From: Maniola hyperantus
Lineage: Eukaryota; Arthropoda; Insecta; Lepidoptera; Nymphalidae
Assembly (NCBI RefSeq): GCF_902806685.2
Contig: NC_048542.1
Coordinates: 10,152,533 to 10,216,532 of the forward strand
Length of the DNA stretch: 64,000 nt
Direction of reading: 5' to 3'
The position numbers and the translations under genes are program-made. The notes beneath the pieces are model-generated. The model saw only the letters and a program-made list of their open reading frames with translations. It had not been told where the DNA came from and did not search any database. Each line of letters begins with the position of its first letter. Position 1 is the first letter of the stretch. This document shows, piece after piece, positions 11,912 to 24,500 of the stretch.

Positions 11912-12100
11912 CATTATTTTGAAACGTGCGTTCGTGTTTTGGATTTGTCTAATCAATCATCCGGTTGTTTGCGTATTGAAATTCAACTGACTACCGCGTT
12001 CGGGCTTTGAAAGTATGTGTTCGCGCATTATTTTGAAACGTGCGTTCGTGTATTGGATTTGTCTAAACAATAATTCGTTGGTTCACGTATTAAGTCCTAT
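11912..12100. repeat. Tandem duplication, period 114 bp
   Basis: The block cattattttgaaacgtgcgt and its continuation (ttggatttgtcta) occur at 11912 and again at 12026, with about 10% differences. The second unit is incomplete. Confidence 0.7.
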
Positions 12101-12261
12101 TAAGCATGAATCTAAATAAGTAAATCTTCCTTTAGTTTGTATGGACAACAAGATAGAATCATGCCGTAAACAACGAGATGAACACATTAGTTAAAACCCG
12201 AATCTATTAGACGTGTGCAGGCTGTTCTCCGGTGAAGCAGGAGAAGAGCTTTGTGTATTGG

Positions 12262-12304
12262 CATCATTTATCTTATGGGTGAAAAGATTAAAAGATAAAT
12301 GATG
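12262..12304. repeat. Perfect 13-bp hairpin
   Basis: The arms catcatttatctt and aagataaatgatg are exact reverse complements around a 17-base loop. The role is unknown. It may be the core of a small inverted-repeat element. Confidence 0.6.
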
Positions 12305-12439
12305 GTTGATCGCTCCGCCACGCCATCAACGGTGAACTTCTACCTTCCCTTAGTATCCCATCGTTTGTTCTTGATTTCTCAAGTTATTGAGAGAGCAATT
12401 TATCTCATGAAATACCAACGAACAGTAGTTCCCCCCCCA

Positions 12440-13260
12440 CAACACGTCATCATTTTTTGTATAGCGCAACGTATGCAAGCATACTATTTAAAGCGGTGCG
12501 TCCCGCTTATGTTCGATCGAGAATAGATGATTACGATAATGATAATGATCATGAATATGAACATGAGTTGCATTTTTATCGTGGTGCATTCCCACAGTTG
12601 ATCTTTAGAAGATCGCAAGGATGAGCGGCAGCACTACGGTATCGTCGAAACGAGCTATATTCGCAGGCCAGACCCCAATCCTTCGAGTTTGTCGTGTATG
12701 CATTTGTATTAATATATTATTTCCATTCAGAAGGGTATATAACTATCCCAACACAATTTTAGGTTTTAGATGTATTTGTATTATACATGTAAGCGATAAA
12801 ATATTTCACGTTAGAAATCACTTTAGCAAAAGATTCTCAGAGCACCGAGACGCTAGGATTTCCTTTAGGCAGGACGTACAAACATCAGAGCGCTCCGACC
12901 CTCCTTCGCATGAGTGTCTTCAAACGCTAAAGTTGATTTATGTATTTGTATTTATAAAACCATCAGAAGAGTGCAGAACTCCAAGCAATATCTGTTTAAC
13001 ATAGAGATCAACAGACCTATCTGTGTCTCTAGTCAATTCAATTCTAGTTTCAGACACATGCGTGGCCCTACAGATAAGAACGTGTTCCCTCTGTGCACGT
13101 TCCCTTGCACTTAGCACTCAATGTATGCAAGCACCGCCGTGCCGGTGGTCCGTCAACACCCGCGACAACTCATTTGGCATTTAGGCATCGACCGCTGGGT
13201 CGTTCCCATGTACTACCTTCCCAACTGCAGTTTTCCTCGTTATACGAGTGTTTATAACGT
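12440..13260 (+). other. Possible LTR-like region
   Basis: Contains a TATA-box-like gtatataac at 12736-12744, ORFs of 127 and 66 codons (12621-13004, 12914-13114) and a GC-richer right end. The motif gtatgcaagca occurs near both sides (12472, 13125). No primer-binding site, polypurine tract or target-site duplication was found, so this is a weak guess. Confidence 0.2.
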
Positions 13261-13672
13261 TTTGTAAATTTGACCTTCTAAAATAGTCATTTTATGTTTT
13301 TATGTGTTAGTACAGCATTATTATAATCTACTAAACTGATTTTTATAAACTTTAACCTAATATTTTTGTACTCTTTACAACAAATTTTCCTATTGCTTTA
13401 TTAGTTTGGGAGACCATTAGTATGGGAGTCCATGATTGTTACAAGTAGACAAACCAGATTTTTAATAGATGACTTGAAAAAATTATCACGTCATCTTTCA
13501 AAAATCCTGATTAGTTGACTGAACACATCTCTCCGCTCCGCTTACGTGGAAACTGGGTCTGAGAATTTTTGAAAATCTGTTGTCAAAAATTGTAGCACTT
13601 ATTTAGTGGTTACCTGTTCTAAGTTGAAGAATGAAAATAATAGCATCTGTGAGAGGAAATGGGAAGAAATAT
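13261..13672. other. Gene-free stretch
   Basis: No feature recognised. Confidence 0.4.
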
Positions 13673-13914
13673 TTAGCTGATGCCCGCAGTTTCGGCCACC
13701 TTGAATTAGTTTTTTTATAAATCCCGTGTGAATATTTTATTTTCTGGCACAAAATGTACCCCATGCCCATCAACATTATCTTATCAAATATCTATAAATT
13801 ATCTTGCCAAACTTGGTCAAAATTAGTGCGGCGAACTAGTGCGAGTACCGTAAAAAGGTAACATATAGACAGACGAACATACACATTTTGGTATTTAAGA
13901 GCTAATAAGTAGGA
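13673..13914 (-). mobile_element. Degenerate Helitron-like element, family A
   Basis: A decayed head (gctgatgcccgcag), mid blocks (atcccgtg, aacttggtcaaaatt) and a TC-side end (gctaataagta) lie in family A order, with CTAG mutated to TTAG. An old copy. Confidence 0.5.
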
Positions 13915-16605
13915 AAATCTACTTACGTCATCTATAAATAAAACAACTGCCGAACCGAAGGCACTGCCGATTTTTCAGGAATTTATTAAAATGCATTTTC
14001 TTAAACGGGGTATTTTAAATGCATTTTAATTAATTGCGCAGCTTTTTGGGGTAGTATATATTTTTGCTTAGTATAAATGGAAAATATTTAACGGTTACAA
14101 ATTTTTTTAAAAAGTATGTACCTACCAGGTTGATCCAAGAAAAACAGAAAGTCATCGAAGGAGAAATTTATTTAAATTGTCAAAGCCGTGAATTACGTAA
14201 AGAAGCTGATTTTCCTGGTACGGTATTTTTATGCCTTCCGTTGAACGGACAACACGGCTCATAAACTTTTATTTTGATCCCGGCCCAGCTACACCGAGAA
14301 TCAAATCATTGATTGAACAATGATTGTGTCTACCTTTTCTGTGCACTAGGAGTTAAGGAGTTTATGTACTGCGCAGCATTTTCTTGGTTGAATAAATAAT
14401 TTAATTTAAACTTCTCTTAGTTAGTAGTTTTAAATGGTCTATTTATAAAATAGATCTGAAATTAAACTGCGATCTGTACAAGAACTTCGTGTTCATTTAT
14501 GAAAAATACAGCTTAAGTTTTCCTTTATGATTTATCTTTCTTGTATGTAAAATTAATGTTTGTCCGTTTGTCATCTATGCATTAATAAGTTGACACTTTG
14601 TACAGTTGTTGTTATTTTCATGAAGATTTCTGGCATAGTACCACCAACACACAATAGGTGACGTGCGCGTTGTAAATTATAAATAGTAATATTAATTAAA
14701 TTGTGACATCTATTAATAAGTTGTATATCAAATAATGTGAGAGTTTATATTTAAATACCTAAGTATTATAGAAATAACAATTTTATGGTTTTTCTAATAT
14801 ATGTAAAGATAAAGTACCTAATGCAACGCATGTCGGGCATTAAATAGTTCTATATAAATCGCTTGTTAACGTCCAATTACAGGGCAATTCATATAGAAGC
14901 ATGTGTGGCTTATGAGCACTCACGACATAAAATTCATACGTTTGATATGCGCGATGGTACCCATATGTTAACTTTAACACGCATTTAACAATTTTTTACG
15001 GAAAATTTAGGTTATCGCTCTAATTACCTAGGTACTTACTTTAACTAGATATTTTAAGCCACGCTAACTTTCAACTCAAATTCTGTTTCACAACAGATGA
15101 TTAACGTTTAACTTGATAGTGGCACCGGGCTTTCGAAACTTATTACGGATTGCCCTTGTGCAGGATTAGTAAGAAAGGCACTCAAGATTTTATATTATTA
15201 TTTATATCTTTACGTGACTTTTATATTCACACCCTATTTTTGTGACTTTCTCTATTTCTGGTTTAGTGCAAACGCTTTTTTCATGTGCCTGCAGTTTATC
15301 ACAGTTCACGACATTTTCTTGGCTGTCTAAAAACATCAAGGCTTCATTTTTTTTATTTCATTTCACCCATAGCCTAATAGTTAACAGATTGTCGAATCAG
15401 GATCAAACCAAAAGGTTTCTTACTCTGGTTTCTCATGATACTTTATGATGATAACATTTCAGACAAGTAAGTATGGCAATTAATCTAGTTAAAGTCTGGT
15501 TTAAGTCAACTTATTACAACAAGTTGTTAAGCACTAATATACAAGCTTTTATTTAACTTACTCTGTTAATATTATGTAGTCAAATCTTGCAACTTAGTGG
15601 ACCTACTCCTACCTACCTACTCTTTACAAAAAACACACCCTCAAAATTTCATGTCTCTAGAACCAGCGGTTTTGGCTGTGCGTTGATATATTTAAGTCAG
15701 TTAGTCAGTCAGGACTTTGAATATGATATATAAAGATAAAATACTGACTCATAATATATTTGAATTTTATTAGTCTTGGTAAGACTAATACGAACATCTT
15801 AGTTACATACTCGTATATTATTGTTTTATCACCATTCACGTCATTATTCAAACTTGTACCTGAAAACGATAAAACCCTTTCAATCGTAAATTCGACGAGG
15901 GACTTTTTACGAGAGTTTTCCTCTTAGTTTATTTTACTTTTGTTTGACTTGTTTGATTTACTTTTTAGTAGTGTTGTGTGTTCTTTGTTAAGTTCACTCA
16001 CAGACTAATCTGTGAGTTCACTAGACACGAAACAGTTTACTGGCTACAAATATATGTACTTGAGGTGGGTGTATTCGTGGACGTCCTCTAATCTAAGCCT
16101 TTTCTAGAGCCCTCCACTACACACATTTCTACGCCTACGTTATACATCCAGAGTGGAGTGGAGTGGAGACGTGTTAAATAATCCAATCAGGTTATTGTTA
16201 GACTCGGGATGATGGGATTCTAACCAACCTATTCGAGTATTTATAAGTTATGGTGGAATAAAGAAACTCACAACATATACCTATTATGAACCTACATGAA
16301 ACTTGAAACATTATACTCACGTTTTTCAGGCACTCTTGATAAAGCATAATAATGTGAACTGTACGTACACTGCGCAGTTAGTCACCAGCTGCTCGATTGC
16401 GGTAGAATAACAGATACAATGTCACGAAAGCAAACACCTCTAATTGGTTGACGCTCGCTCACTATTGGCTACAATGCATTGTTGCAACAAAAATCGCACA
16501 AATTCAGCCAATCAGAACAATGGAGATTGTCATAATGATTGATGTAGGTATTACGACATCGACCTACAGGTGCGATAAAGTAGCGATGCATTTACTTAAC
16601 TACTG
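13915..16605. other. 2.7-kb gene-free AT-rich stretch
   Basis: ORFs at 14064-14264 and 15242-15448 lack domains. A tail fragment of a family-B-like repeat lies at about 15655-15735 (ggctgtgcgttgatat with GTCA repeats). Otherwise nothing recognised. Confidence 0.4.
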
Positions 16606-16917
16606 CACTATAACCGCATCCAAACTGAAATTTTTCTGTCGGCTTGTAGACCGTCTGTGTAGACCCTGCTACGTAGCTCCAGCATATTTTAAGAATGACA
16701 GTCCCCAAACAATAGCCGTAAGTTTTTCAACTATTTATAAGAACACGTCATTTTAATGCAGTAACACTATAACCGCACCGCATCCAAACTAAAAAAAATC
16801 TGTTGGCTTGTAGACCGTCTGTGTAGACCCTGCTACGTAGCTCCGGCATATTTTAAGAATGACAGTCCCCAAACAATAGCCGTAAGTTTTTCAACTATTT
16901 ATAAGAACACGACATTT
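16606..16917. repeat. Tandem duplication, ~155-bp units
   Basis: Unit 1 is 16606-16755 and unit 2 is 16765-16917. From gcttgtagaccgtctgtgta to gaacacg(t/a)cattt they differ at only a few bases, so the duplication is recent. The 102-codon ORF at 16448-16756 ends inside unit 1 and looks like chance. Confidence 0.85.
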
Positions 16918-17397
16918 TTTCCGAACAAAAGACAGACGCGCAAAGAATGGAGACGCCATGCAAAATGCCATCATTAGCACGGAATTGCTTAAGTTGGATA
17001 CTGGAGTTACAATTCACGACGCTTGAAATTTCTTATGTTCGTACAGATTTTGTTACTTGAACGTTATGGGTATTGTTTGTTTTTTGTTAAGACTTTTTAT
17101 TTCCAAGATGTGCTTCTTATTTATTTTAGATATTTCCAAGTGACAGTATTTCGGAAAGCCGATGGATGTTGGGTTGTTTTATCAATCAAATAGACTTTTG
17201 ACTTTCGGAGTGGAATTCGTACATACGTCACCTCATGGTTATGAGCCGTGACGTGTGTCGCGCTGCTATAATATATTGCGTGCCGTGCATAATCTCACCA
17301 ACGGAGACGAGCGCGCAAAACAAGTAGTCTAACTGTGCATTGTATCATGTACCTGCTTAAATCGCCATCTTCACTCTGGGCTGGTTTCCGCACTTAA
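16918..17397. other. Gene-free stretch
   Basis: No ORF or recurring repeat recognised. Confidence 0.4.
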
Positions 17398-17800
17398 GGG
17401 GACTCAGTTCAGTGCTTTCTTCATACAAACGTAGGAGGGAAATTACAACAATATTCGATATTGTACGCACAAAACTAAGAATTATATCGATTTATCTCGT
17501 CATTATCTAGGTTTATTGATATATAAAACATTGAAAAAAATATTGATTTAAAAGTTACGTGGCTCAAAAGATTCCTATTTTAACACTAAATTAATGACAA
17601 CTTTGGGCGTAAATAAATAAGATTAGGGATATGAAAATTCTAAAACAATTTACCATTAGACATAGTTTATTTATTCATTAGTTAAAATAACTATACTTTG
17701 CAAACATAAACTCAGTAGTTTTTTCTCAAAAATACTTGTCCTAAACCCTTGATTTCGGTGAAAATCATCGTGCCTCTCACCTTTCTCATACAATGTCAAG
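17398..17800 (+). repeat. Dispersed repeat K, copy 1
   Basis: About 400 bp nearly identical to 33697-34100 in the same orientation, starting at ctcagttc(a/g)gtgctttctt and running through tcgatttatctcgtcattat to the block near ctctcacc. Non-coding, AT-rich and without inverted ends. The type is unknown to me. Confidence 0.75.
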
Positions 17801-18527
17801 TGAAAAGCAAATAGGTTAGGTCGAGCGTACTGCGTCACCTTAAACGTTTCCGTCTGTTATGCGTGTAAAACCGCCATGTTGCAACTTAAGATTGGACTAC
17901 TCGTTTTGAGTACACTATTATTACTATTTATTTATTATTTATTTGTTTTACATCTAAATGGAACATGACGTATTCTTATATTCTACGCCACTGCGCACTT
18001 GCAAAGAAAGATCGGAGACGAATCGGGACGGGACGTGAGACGGGAAAAGTGTGAACAGGTTCGCATGCGGGCTGCGGCTAGTCATGCGGTTTGCCATTTT
18101 TGGCCCATGTGTAAATGTACCTTAATGTGTACGTTCAGTAACCACAAGTGCCACACGTTGGAGGGACGCCAAGACGTCGCGCGCACTCAACGATTGTAGT
18201 TTAATTGTTTTAAGATATTTCATTTTAATTCGTTTGGCACCAACTTTTTAACTACTACTTTGCAGTTTTCTATTTATGGACAGAGTAATTATTATAGAGA
18301 GGTGGTGTTGCATACACTATGTAATAATAATAACATTATCCTCAATGAATATTTGCCACGGCAGCAACGTCAACCGAGTACCATCTACCGGCCGAAATTA
18401 ATTTTATCAAGGTGTTCCTCTCAAACACCCTTGAAGTGCCTGCCTTTTGATTACCTATTCCTGTAACAGATACTATTTAGACAGTTTAATTAGATGTACA
18501 TATCGCTATCCAGTTGTAGCCTTCGAG
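17801..18527. other. Gene-free stretch with GC-rich patch
   Basis: A GC-richer patch at 17990-18200 holds a 66-codon ORF without a domain. The rest is unremarkable. Confidence 0.4.
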
Positions 18528-18842
18528 TCAATGAGGGCCAGACCTTCGTTATTTTATAGAAACTAAAATTTATCTGCGCGTTGTCCCCAACACAGGGAAG
18601 AACGATCAGTGACTATGAAGTTTAGATCATGGTGGTTTTGGCAGATAATAGGTAACAAAGACGTATAAAATCTTTCGTTAAAGTATAAAGTCTACTTTTT
18701 ATATATTTTCTTTGGAATAGTATTAGAATCACGTCATACATTGCCAGGCAGTATGGTGGCAACCCTCTAATGGCGCAGAAAAACTTTGCGCCATTTGAAA
18801 AAGAAAATAAAATAACGAAGGTCTAGCCATGGGCTCTTAGTC
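18528..18842. mobile_element. MITE M4
   Basis: A ~315-bp element with inverted ends of about 25 bp. The left end is gggccagaccttcgttattt, and the right end is its near reverse complement, ending in ggtctagcc. Non-coding interior. Confidence 0.6.
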
Positions 18843-19092
18843 CATTACTGTCAATGATAAATTATTATGTAAAATAGAAGTAGATAATATTATGTTGCTT
18901 GCCCAAAAGTGAAGACTCGAAACTCCTTCATTACGATTCGTATTTTGTAGAGTGATGTCTCTTCATTTATCGAGCGTTTTGTATCTTCTGTTTTACTCAT
19001 CAGCGAGCACGTATTTTATACTTACTTCATGTAATATGAACACAACACATCTATAGTATAATTTTGTTGGTTATTATGTACAAAACTATCTA

Positions 19093-19275
19093 CAGTACGC
19101 GGCAGAAAGTAATGTACATCGGCCTTTAGAATGACATTTCTGCTTTGTGGAGCGTTGTCTCTGTCACTCACCTATATGACGTTTTGTCGGTCTCAACAAC
19201 AGAGACAACGCTCTTCAAATCTGCATTCTCCTTCTAAAGATCGATGTACATTACTTTCGGCCACGTACTCTACGA
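19093..19275. mobile_element. Fold-back MITE M1, single copy
   Basis: Left end acagtacgcggcagaaagta, right end tactttcggccacgtact, with the inner paired blocks agcgttgtctctgt and acagagacaacgctct. It folds almost end to end. Related to 2480-2772 and 33206-33382. Confidence 0.7.
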
Positions 19276-19587
19276 AGCACCGGTAATACTCAAATAGTTA
19301 AAACAACCTACAAAAAGTGGAAAAGGATTAAACTAGGCGCTACCACAGGATAAAACCAGTTAACAAACTTGCTGTTAACAAAGAATGGCACCTCATTAGG
19401 AAACCGAGACGAGCGGGGACTTACCATAAACTTGCGGGAATAATATTTTAGCATTTGAATAAGACGGTTTACCCGCCGGTTTAAGTGTTTTGCTTTGGAA
19501 TAAATTTATATCTCGGTTTTCGTCCATTTAAAAGTTTGGCCTCTGGTCTTTGTTGGCCTTGTTGGCATTACTTTCGAAAACTAAAAA
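19276..19587. other. Gene-free stretch
   Basis: No feature recognised. A 50-bp fragment of a family A head follows at 19588-19640. Confidence 0.4.
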
Positions 19588-19645
19588 CTTTTGCCCACGC
19601 CTTCGTTCGTGTGGATTTAAGTTTATTGAAACCATTTATTTTAAA

Positions 19646-19864
19646 CTAGCTTATGATCACGACTTCGTCCGCGTGGACTACACAAATTTCAAATTTGTAT
19701 TTTACCCTCTTATTGGTTGAATTTTCAAAAATCCTTTCTTAGCGGATGCCCATGTTATAATATCCGATCCTTCCAGTGGTTTAGGGTTTGCGTTGATAGA
19801 TAACTAGTCAGGCATCATTCATCTAAGGGCAGTCAGCTTTTCCTTTTATATATTATATTATAGA
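19646..19864 (-). mobile_element. Helitron-like element, family B
   Basis: CTAG at 19646-19649 is preceded by A. Head gatcacgacttcgtccgcgt and family B body, with reduced GTCA repeats near the right end. Part of the body is deleted. Confidence 0.65.
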
Positions 19865-20214
19865 AGAGATGGAAGATGGATGACAAATATTGACAGTTGA
19901 AATTTAAACTTGAACAATTTAAATTGAACATGAGGATACCCATTGAGTATAAGCTTTCAATGCTATTTAAAATCTCTCAAAATGGAGAAATAAACGTTAG
20001 CTAAGTACCTATATTCATTTCAATAAAATATTTACCTATTCATCGATCATAAAACACTAAAAATCGTTTAGGGTTATGGGCTTACCAAAAACTGCCATAT
20101 TAGGTAGGTACTTACCTGCGTTCGTCACTTTATTATAATATCTAGATTAGATCGCAAAATGTCTAAATTATTATCTTACTTGTCATTAAGTTTTTATAAA
20201 GATGTTATTTTAAA

Positions 20215-20431
20215 TCTATATATGTATATATAAAAGGAAAAGGTGACTGACTGATCTATCAACACACAGCTCAAACTACGGGACAGATTGGGCTCAAATT
20301 TCGCATGCTGATAGCTATTACGACGTAGCATCCGCTAAGAAAGGGTTTTCGAAAATTTAACCCCTAAGGGCTTGAAATATGGGTTTGAAATTTGTGTAGT
20401 CCACGCGGACGAAGTCGCGAGCATAAGTTAG
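20215..20431 (+). mobile_element. Helitron-like element, family B
   Basis: Starts TCTATATATGTATATA after an A. The 3' end is mutated from CTAG to TTAG, still followed by T. The body is typical B with a short TGAC run. Confidence 0.7.
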
Positions 20432-20589
20432 TTGGATATAATTTAATGGCAAGTAATATCATGGGACAAATAAAGCGATTAAATACCAAATAGTTAGATT
20501 GCAAAACGGATTTTGACGAAACAATAACATCGGCGCAGATATAGCTCTAATTTCACACAGCGGGTGTTGCCACACACATTACTGTGCTA

Positions 20590-20803
20590 CGTTTAGTCAC
20601 TTGAACAGATGGTTGTTTCAAATTGCATACACGCAATTTATCATCACTGGGTGCCAAAGAAGTTTGATGTTTAAAAGTGGTCAACGAGCGGACCAACAAA
20701 TTTTTGAAAGGCCGGCACCGCATTGCCGGTTCCTTTGGTGCTTCAAATATTTTCTTGGGTGGCTCGCTTGTTTGCTCGCTATTTTTTTTATTTAAAAAAG
20801 TTT
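20590..20803 (+). mobile_element. LINE 3'-end fragment
   Basis: The part from gcggaccaacaaa through ggccggcaccgcattgccgg to tgctcgctatttt and a T/A-rich tail matches the 3' end of the LINE relic at 54712-55082. Several short plus-strand ORFs here (20601-20968) are by-products of the repeat. Confidence 0.5.
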
Positions 20804-20962
20804 GGCGTGCAGTATGTGAAGCCTTTTCATCTTGTGTGCCATCTTATTCAATTCAGATTAGTTATGCCGGGTGCACTCCTTTATAATATCATCTTTTTCT
20901 GTATTCTGAGTGCTCTTTTGCCCTCCAGGATCAACTCTTCTCATTCTAAGAGGATTCGAAAA

Positions 20963-21220
20963 TCATGATAATAGAATATAATATAAAAGGAAAAGGTGAC
21001 TGACTGACTGACTGACTGAATGACTGACTGACTGACTGACTGATCTATCAACGCACAGCTCAAACTACTGGACGGATCGGGCTGAAATTTGGCATGCAGA
21101 TAGCTATTATGACGTAGGCATCCGCTAAGAAAGGATTTTTGAAAATTCAACTCCTAAGGGGGTGAAATAGGGTTTTGAAATTTTGTAGTCCACGCGGACG
21201 AAGTCGCGAGCATAAGCTAG
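20963..21220 (+). mobile_element. Helitron-like element, family B
   Basis: Starts TCATGATAATAG after an A, has a long TGAC microsatellite, and ends gcgagcataagCTAG followed by T. The antisense ORF 20941-21150 is a repeat artefact. Confidence 0.75.
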
Positions 21221-21685
21221 TAGAATATAATCACTACTGGTGCAAGTAACTCATGCGTGTAAATGCGCTATAGGTCTAAAGCGAAATTCATATGCGGTTC
21301 GTACCCGCACTGTTTCACTACACAACGCATCACGCCCGCTGGGAATTAATGTGTTATTGCTTTTACATGCCGCAGTTTTTTGATGCAAATGTGACCGCAT
21401 TTGTAAATATGACCGATTAAAAACAGACTGATGAAAATTTCACGCATTTGTCTGTCAAAATTATTATTACTAGATACTTAGTAAAAAATATTGAAAAATA
21501 AGAAAGCATAAGTACTTGGTTCGTCTAGCAGGAAAATGTGTTTCTGAACGAACCAGATATTGCTGGGACTGTGAAAAGACCTGCAAACCCCCAGAAAAGT
21601 CCTCTTCAAGTAGCGCGGAAGTCGGGACAGCATGAGTGGCGTAGTTTCTCTCTCTTTATTCAATGTTGATATTCTCTTTGAGTCA
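21221..21685. other. Gene-free stretch
   Basis: No supported gene. The minus ORF at 21478-21711 runs into the adjoining MITE. Confidence 0.4.
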
Positions 21686-21837
21686 CTCAGGGTGAGATCT
21701 ATAGAGTGCACTTTGACTTTGCTAAGACTTAAAATTTACAACGAGACAGATTTATGTGAGAGATATAGCTCTGTCTCGTTTTAACTCTGTCTTAAGTCTA
21801 AGCAAAGTCAGAGTGCTCTCTGTAGATCTCACCCTTG
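21686..21837. mobile_element. MITE M2
   Basis: Inverted ends of about 45 bp: the left arm holds gggtgagatctatagagtgc and ctttgctaagact, and the right arm is its near reverse complement ending in agatctcaccc. The short centre carries a further small inverted pair, gagacaga and tctgtctc. Confidence 0.75.
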
Positions 21838-22493
21838 GTCAGTGTGGTAAGTGGGCAAAGATAAGAAAATAATGTTGTTCTTTGGATCTGTGTCTGTCAT
21901 TTCTTGAAATTAATACTTACCATAAAATACTTATTGGGTACTAGGGTATTTACCTATACTTTTTTATTTTATTTTTAAATACATTGTTCATTTTCATAAA
22001 AACCAAAGTAACATTACAATAACACTAATATTCAATCCTGTTGTAAAACGATTTGAGTCGTTGTTTTTGAATTAAGTAGGTATTTCTCGTAGCTCTTTCT
22101 TTTACTTTGGGGAAAAAAGTATATAGGTATATGAGCCATAATATTCTACAAATTATTATATTCTAAATACTTCATCTTTCTCATTAAAATTGTCCCATTT
22201 CACAGTCGGTTAAAATCGTATCGAATGTTCTTTAGCGTAGCTGTTTGTAACTGCAGCCATCCGCAAAGTGATATCAATGCAAATTGCCACCCAGCTGCGC
22301 GCAACATGGCTACCCATTACAACACGCTCGGGTTAAATGCACATGCTCCCCTGGGTTTGCTCTACATTTTCTAGATGCTTGCGCATCTTCTACTATAAGT
22401 ACTATTCATACATACTTACTAACATAGAAAATGAAAATAAAGTAAGTCTATGGTACCATCTAATTATATTATGGTAGTTGGTACGTGTACCTG
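21838..22493. other. Gene-free stretch
   Basis: No feature recognised. Confidence 0.4.
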
Positions 22494-22626
22494 TAGTACG
22501 CGACAGGTCGAGATGTCAATCGGGGAGGGAACGCCCCGCACCAGCCCTCGCGCTAACCCGGTGCGGGCGAGCGCGATTGATATGCGGGTATACCGCGATT
22601 GCTATCTCAACCTGTCGCGGACTATA
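22494..22626. mobile_element. GC-rich MITE M3, copy 1
   Basis: Inverted ends: left tacgcgacaggtcgagatgt, with the right end its near reverse complement (atctcaacctgtcgcgg). The GC-rich core holds a second inverted pair, cgcaccag and ggtgcggg. The 72-codon ORF 22450-22668 spans it and is not credible. A related copy is at 48190-48292. Confidence 0.65.
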
Positions 22627-23038
22627 ATAGCAACAGCAAAATACCTTCTTATTCATACACATTCTTAATATTTTAAAAGGGAAAGTGTGTCTGTCTGCAA
22701 TTCAAACTTTCGCAGTTGGTAAATCGTGCAGGCATAATTTTGCAATTATTGTCCATTACTTTTACAGAGTAGCCGTCTCTCAAGGTATCTTCACAATGGC
22801 TTTTAAGGTATGCAATAATGCACTGCGTCCGTTGCAAGACAAAACAATGCACTTTCGATGCAAAATGCTTCAGCTGAATATCCAACGTTCCTACTTCCTA
22901 TGTTCTAAATTCTTGGTCAAACCTTAAAATTTGAAAATGCTGAAAGCGGTTATAAGTATGGTGCGTTTATGAATTGCATACATACAACTTGAATAAACAC
23001 TTATGTGAAGAAAATACAATAATAAAATGAGGTTTACC
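22627..23038. other. Gene-free stretch
   Basis: ORFs overlap on both strands (22673-22927) without a domain. No repeat recognised. Confidence 0.4.
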
Positions 23039-23203
23039 ATATGATGCCCGCGACTTCGTCCACGTGTATTTATATGTACGTGTTCTAATTATCCCGTCGG
23101 AACTCATTCATTTTCCAAGCTAAACCTTAGCTGTAGCTTAAACCTATGCCCGGGAGGCAAGCTCTCTGTAATTTTTTTAACAAAACAGACAACAGACAGA
23201 CAC
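23039..23203 (-). mobile_element. Degenerate Helitron-like element, family A
   Basis: Head gatgcccgcgacttcgtcca, then a decayed body ending near acagacagacac. The TC end is missing. Confidence 0.5.
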
Positions 23204-23684
23204 GGTTGGAACGATCACAGTAGAACAAACGGCAGAGAGACTGGTGAAGAAGTGGCGTGGACGTGATTAGGATACACGTCCCATTTTGTAGACCAAGTAT
23301 GGTATTATATTTAAAATAGTGCACCGAGTTCCAATCAAAACACTGGTGACTGGTTATCATAGTCATAAAAAATACAGAACTACAATAACAAATTCGAATG
23401 CAACAAACGCGTTTCAATGCCGTTTTTCCGAATCCGGCTGCAACCCTTGGGAGATGACTTTCCTTTGCCTTGTGAAGTCCTAGTATCTGACCTGTCTTAA
23501 ACCATGCTTTGACAAAACTATAGGTAAGTACACAAATACGGTAGGTACGGTACGGTTGTACGAGTAGTAGCTGCCACATCTGGGGAGTATGTATACGAGT
23601 ATGTCTATGAAACGCCCGGGCTATGGTACCGCAACTATAACGTTACACTTACAGGACAAACCAACAAATAAACACCGCAACCAT
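23204..23684. other. Gene-free stretch
   Basis: A 150-codon minus ORF (23127-23579) overlaps this stretch and the Helitron relic. It has no domain I know and skewed composition, so I do not call a gene. Confidence 0.35.
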
Positions 23685-23893
23685 GAGTTTGCTTATTGGT
23701 TTATCCTTCAATCACACCGCAACGGAGCAACAGTTCGACATCATGTATTATAAAGGAAAATATTGTGATTAGAGATAAGATGGTTAAAGATGTGTAGAGT
23801 AACATAGGCTACTTTTTATCCCCAATAACTAGAGCACCCACATGACTTTTTAAAAACTTAAATCCACGCAGATGAACTAGCATCAGTTTAGTA
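23685..23893 (+). mobile_element. Degenerate Helitron-like element, family A2
   Basis: A2 blocks in plus order: ggtttatccttcaatcac, cataggctactttttatccc, aatccacgcagatga and CTAG-like actag. Several internal changes. Confidence 0.5.
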
Positions 23894-24383
23894 TATATAC
23901 ATCAATTATTTTTAGGCTATTAGGTAGTTAACCACCCGTGTGTTTCGACCTTACTCTGTGTGTTAATTTATTGTAAAAGTAGGGTTTCGCAGCTAGAAAC
24001 AATATCAGTGCCATTAGCGACGGGTCGTCGTAGAGCGAGAGCCGCTATCAGTCGGACGCCATGCGGGTCGCCTGATATTCCGTCCGATATCGCAACAAAC
24101 GAGCTAATGTGCGTTTAGCCTAGAAAGCTCACTAGCTCGAGTAAACTGGACCCAACGATATCGTTGCATATCTACAATATAGATTTCGTTGTACGTTTCA
24201 CTTATAATAGCGCTTTAAATTAGTTATTACTCATTGCAAACAAAAAAGTTTTGCTGGCTGCAACTCGTCTCTGCTCATAACTTGATAGCCAATGTCATAT
24301 TTTGACAGCTTCATAGAAAAATGTTGCTAAGAATAACCATTTAATTTAATGATTTTACCTAGGTACTCTAATAGATAGACAGA
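23894..24383. other. Gene-free stretch
   Basis: A GC-richer patch at 24000-24110. No ORF or recurring repeat. Confidence 0.35.
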
Positions 24384-24500
24384 CGACAAACGAGTCACAG
24401 GAGCCGCCGAATTCAGGCGACGCCAGACCGTGGCGTGTGGAAGTCCCTATAAAGACATATGTCTAGCAGTTGACGTCTATTGGATGATAATGATGATTAT
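24384..24500 (+). mobile_element. RTE-like LINE 3' end
   Basis: Encodes a decayed version of the common C-terminal motif (RPWRVEVP then a YVQQ-like TYV, stop, TSIG) and ends in a GAT-rich tail. The same end appears inverted at 30444-30600. Confidence 0.5.

Noticed and set aside
12440..13260. Solo LTR of a retrovirus-like element
   Set aside because: A TATA-like box and some duplicated words are present, but no terminal TG...CA pair with target duplication, no primer-binding site and no pol. Kept only as a weak region note.
23127..23579. 150-codon minus-strand ORF, the longest one not in a LINE
   Set aside because: It overlaps a Helitron-like relic, has no domain, no splice or promoter support and unusual composition. 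Most likely chance.
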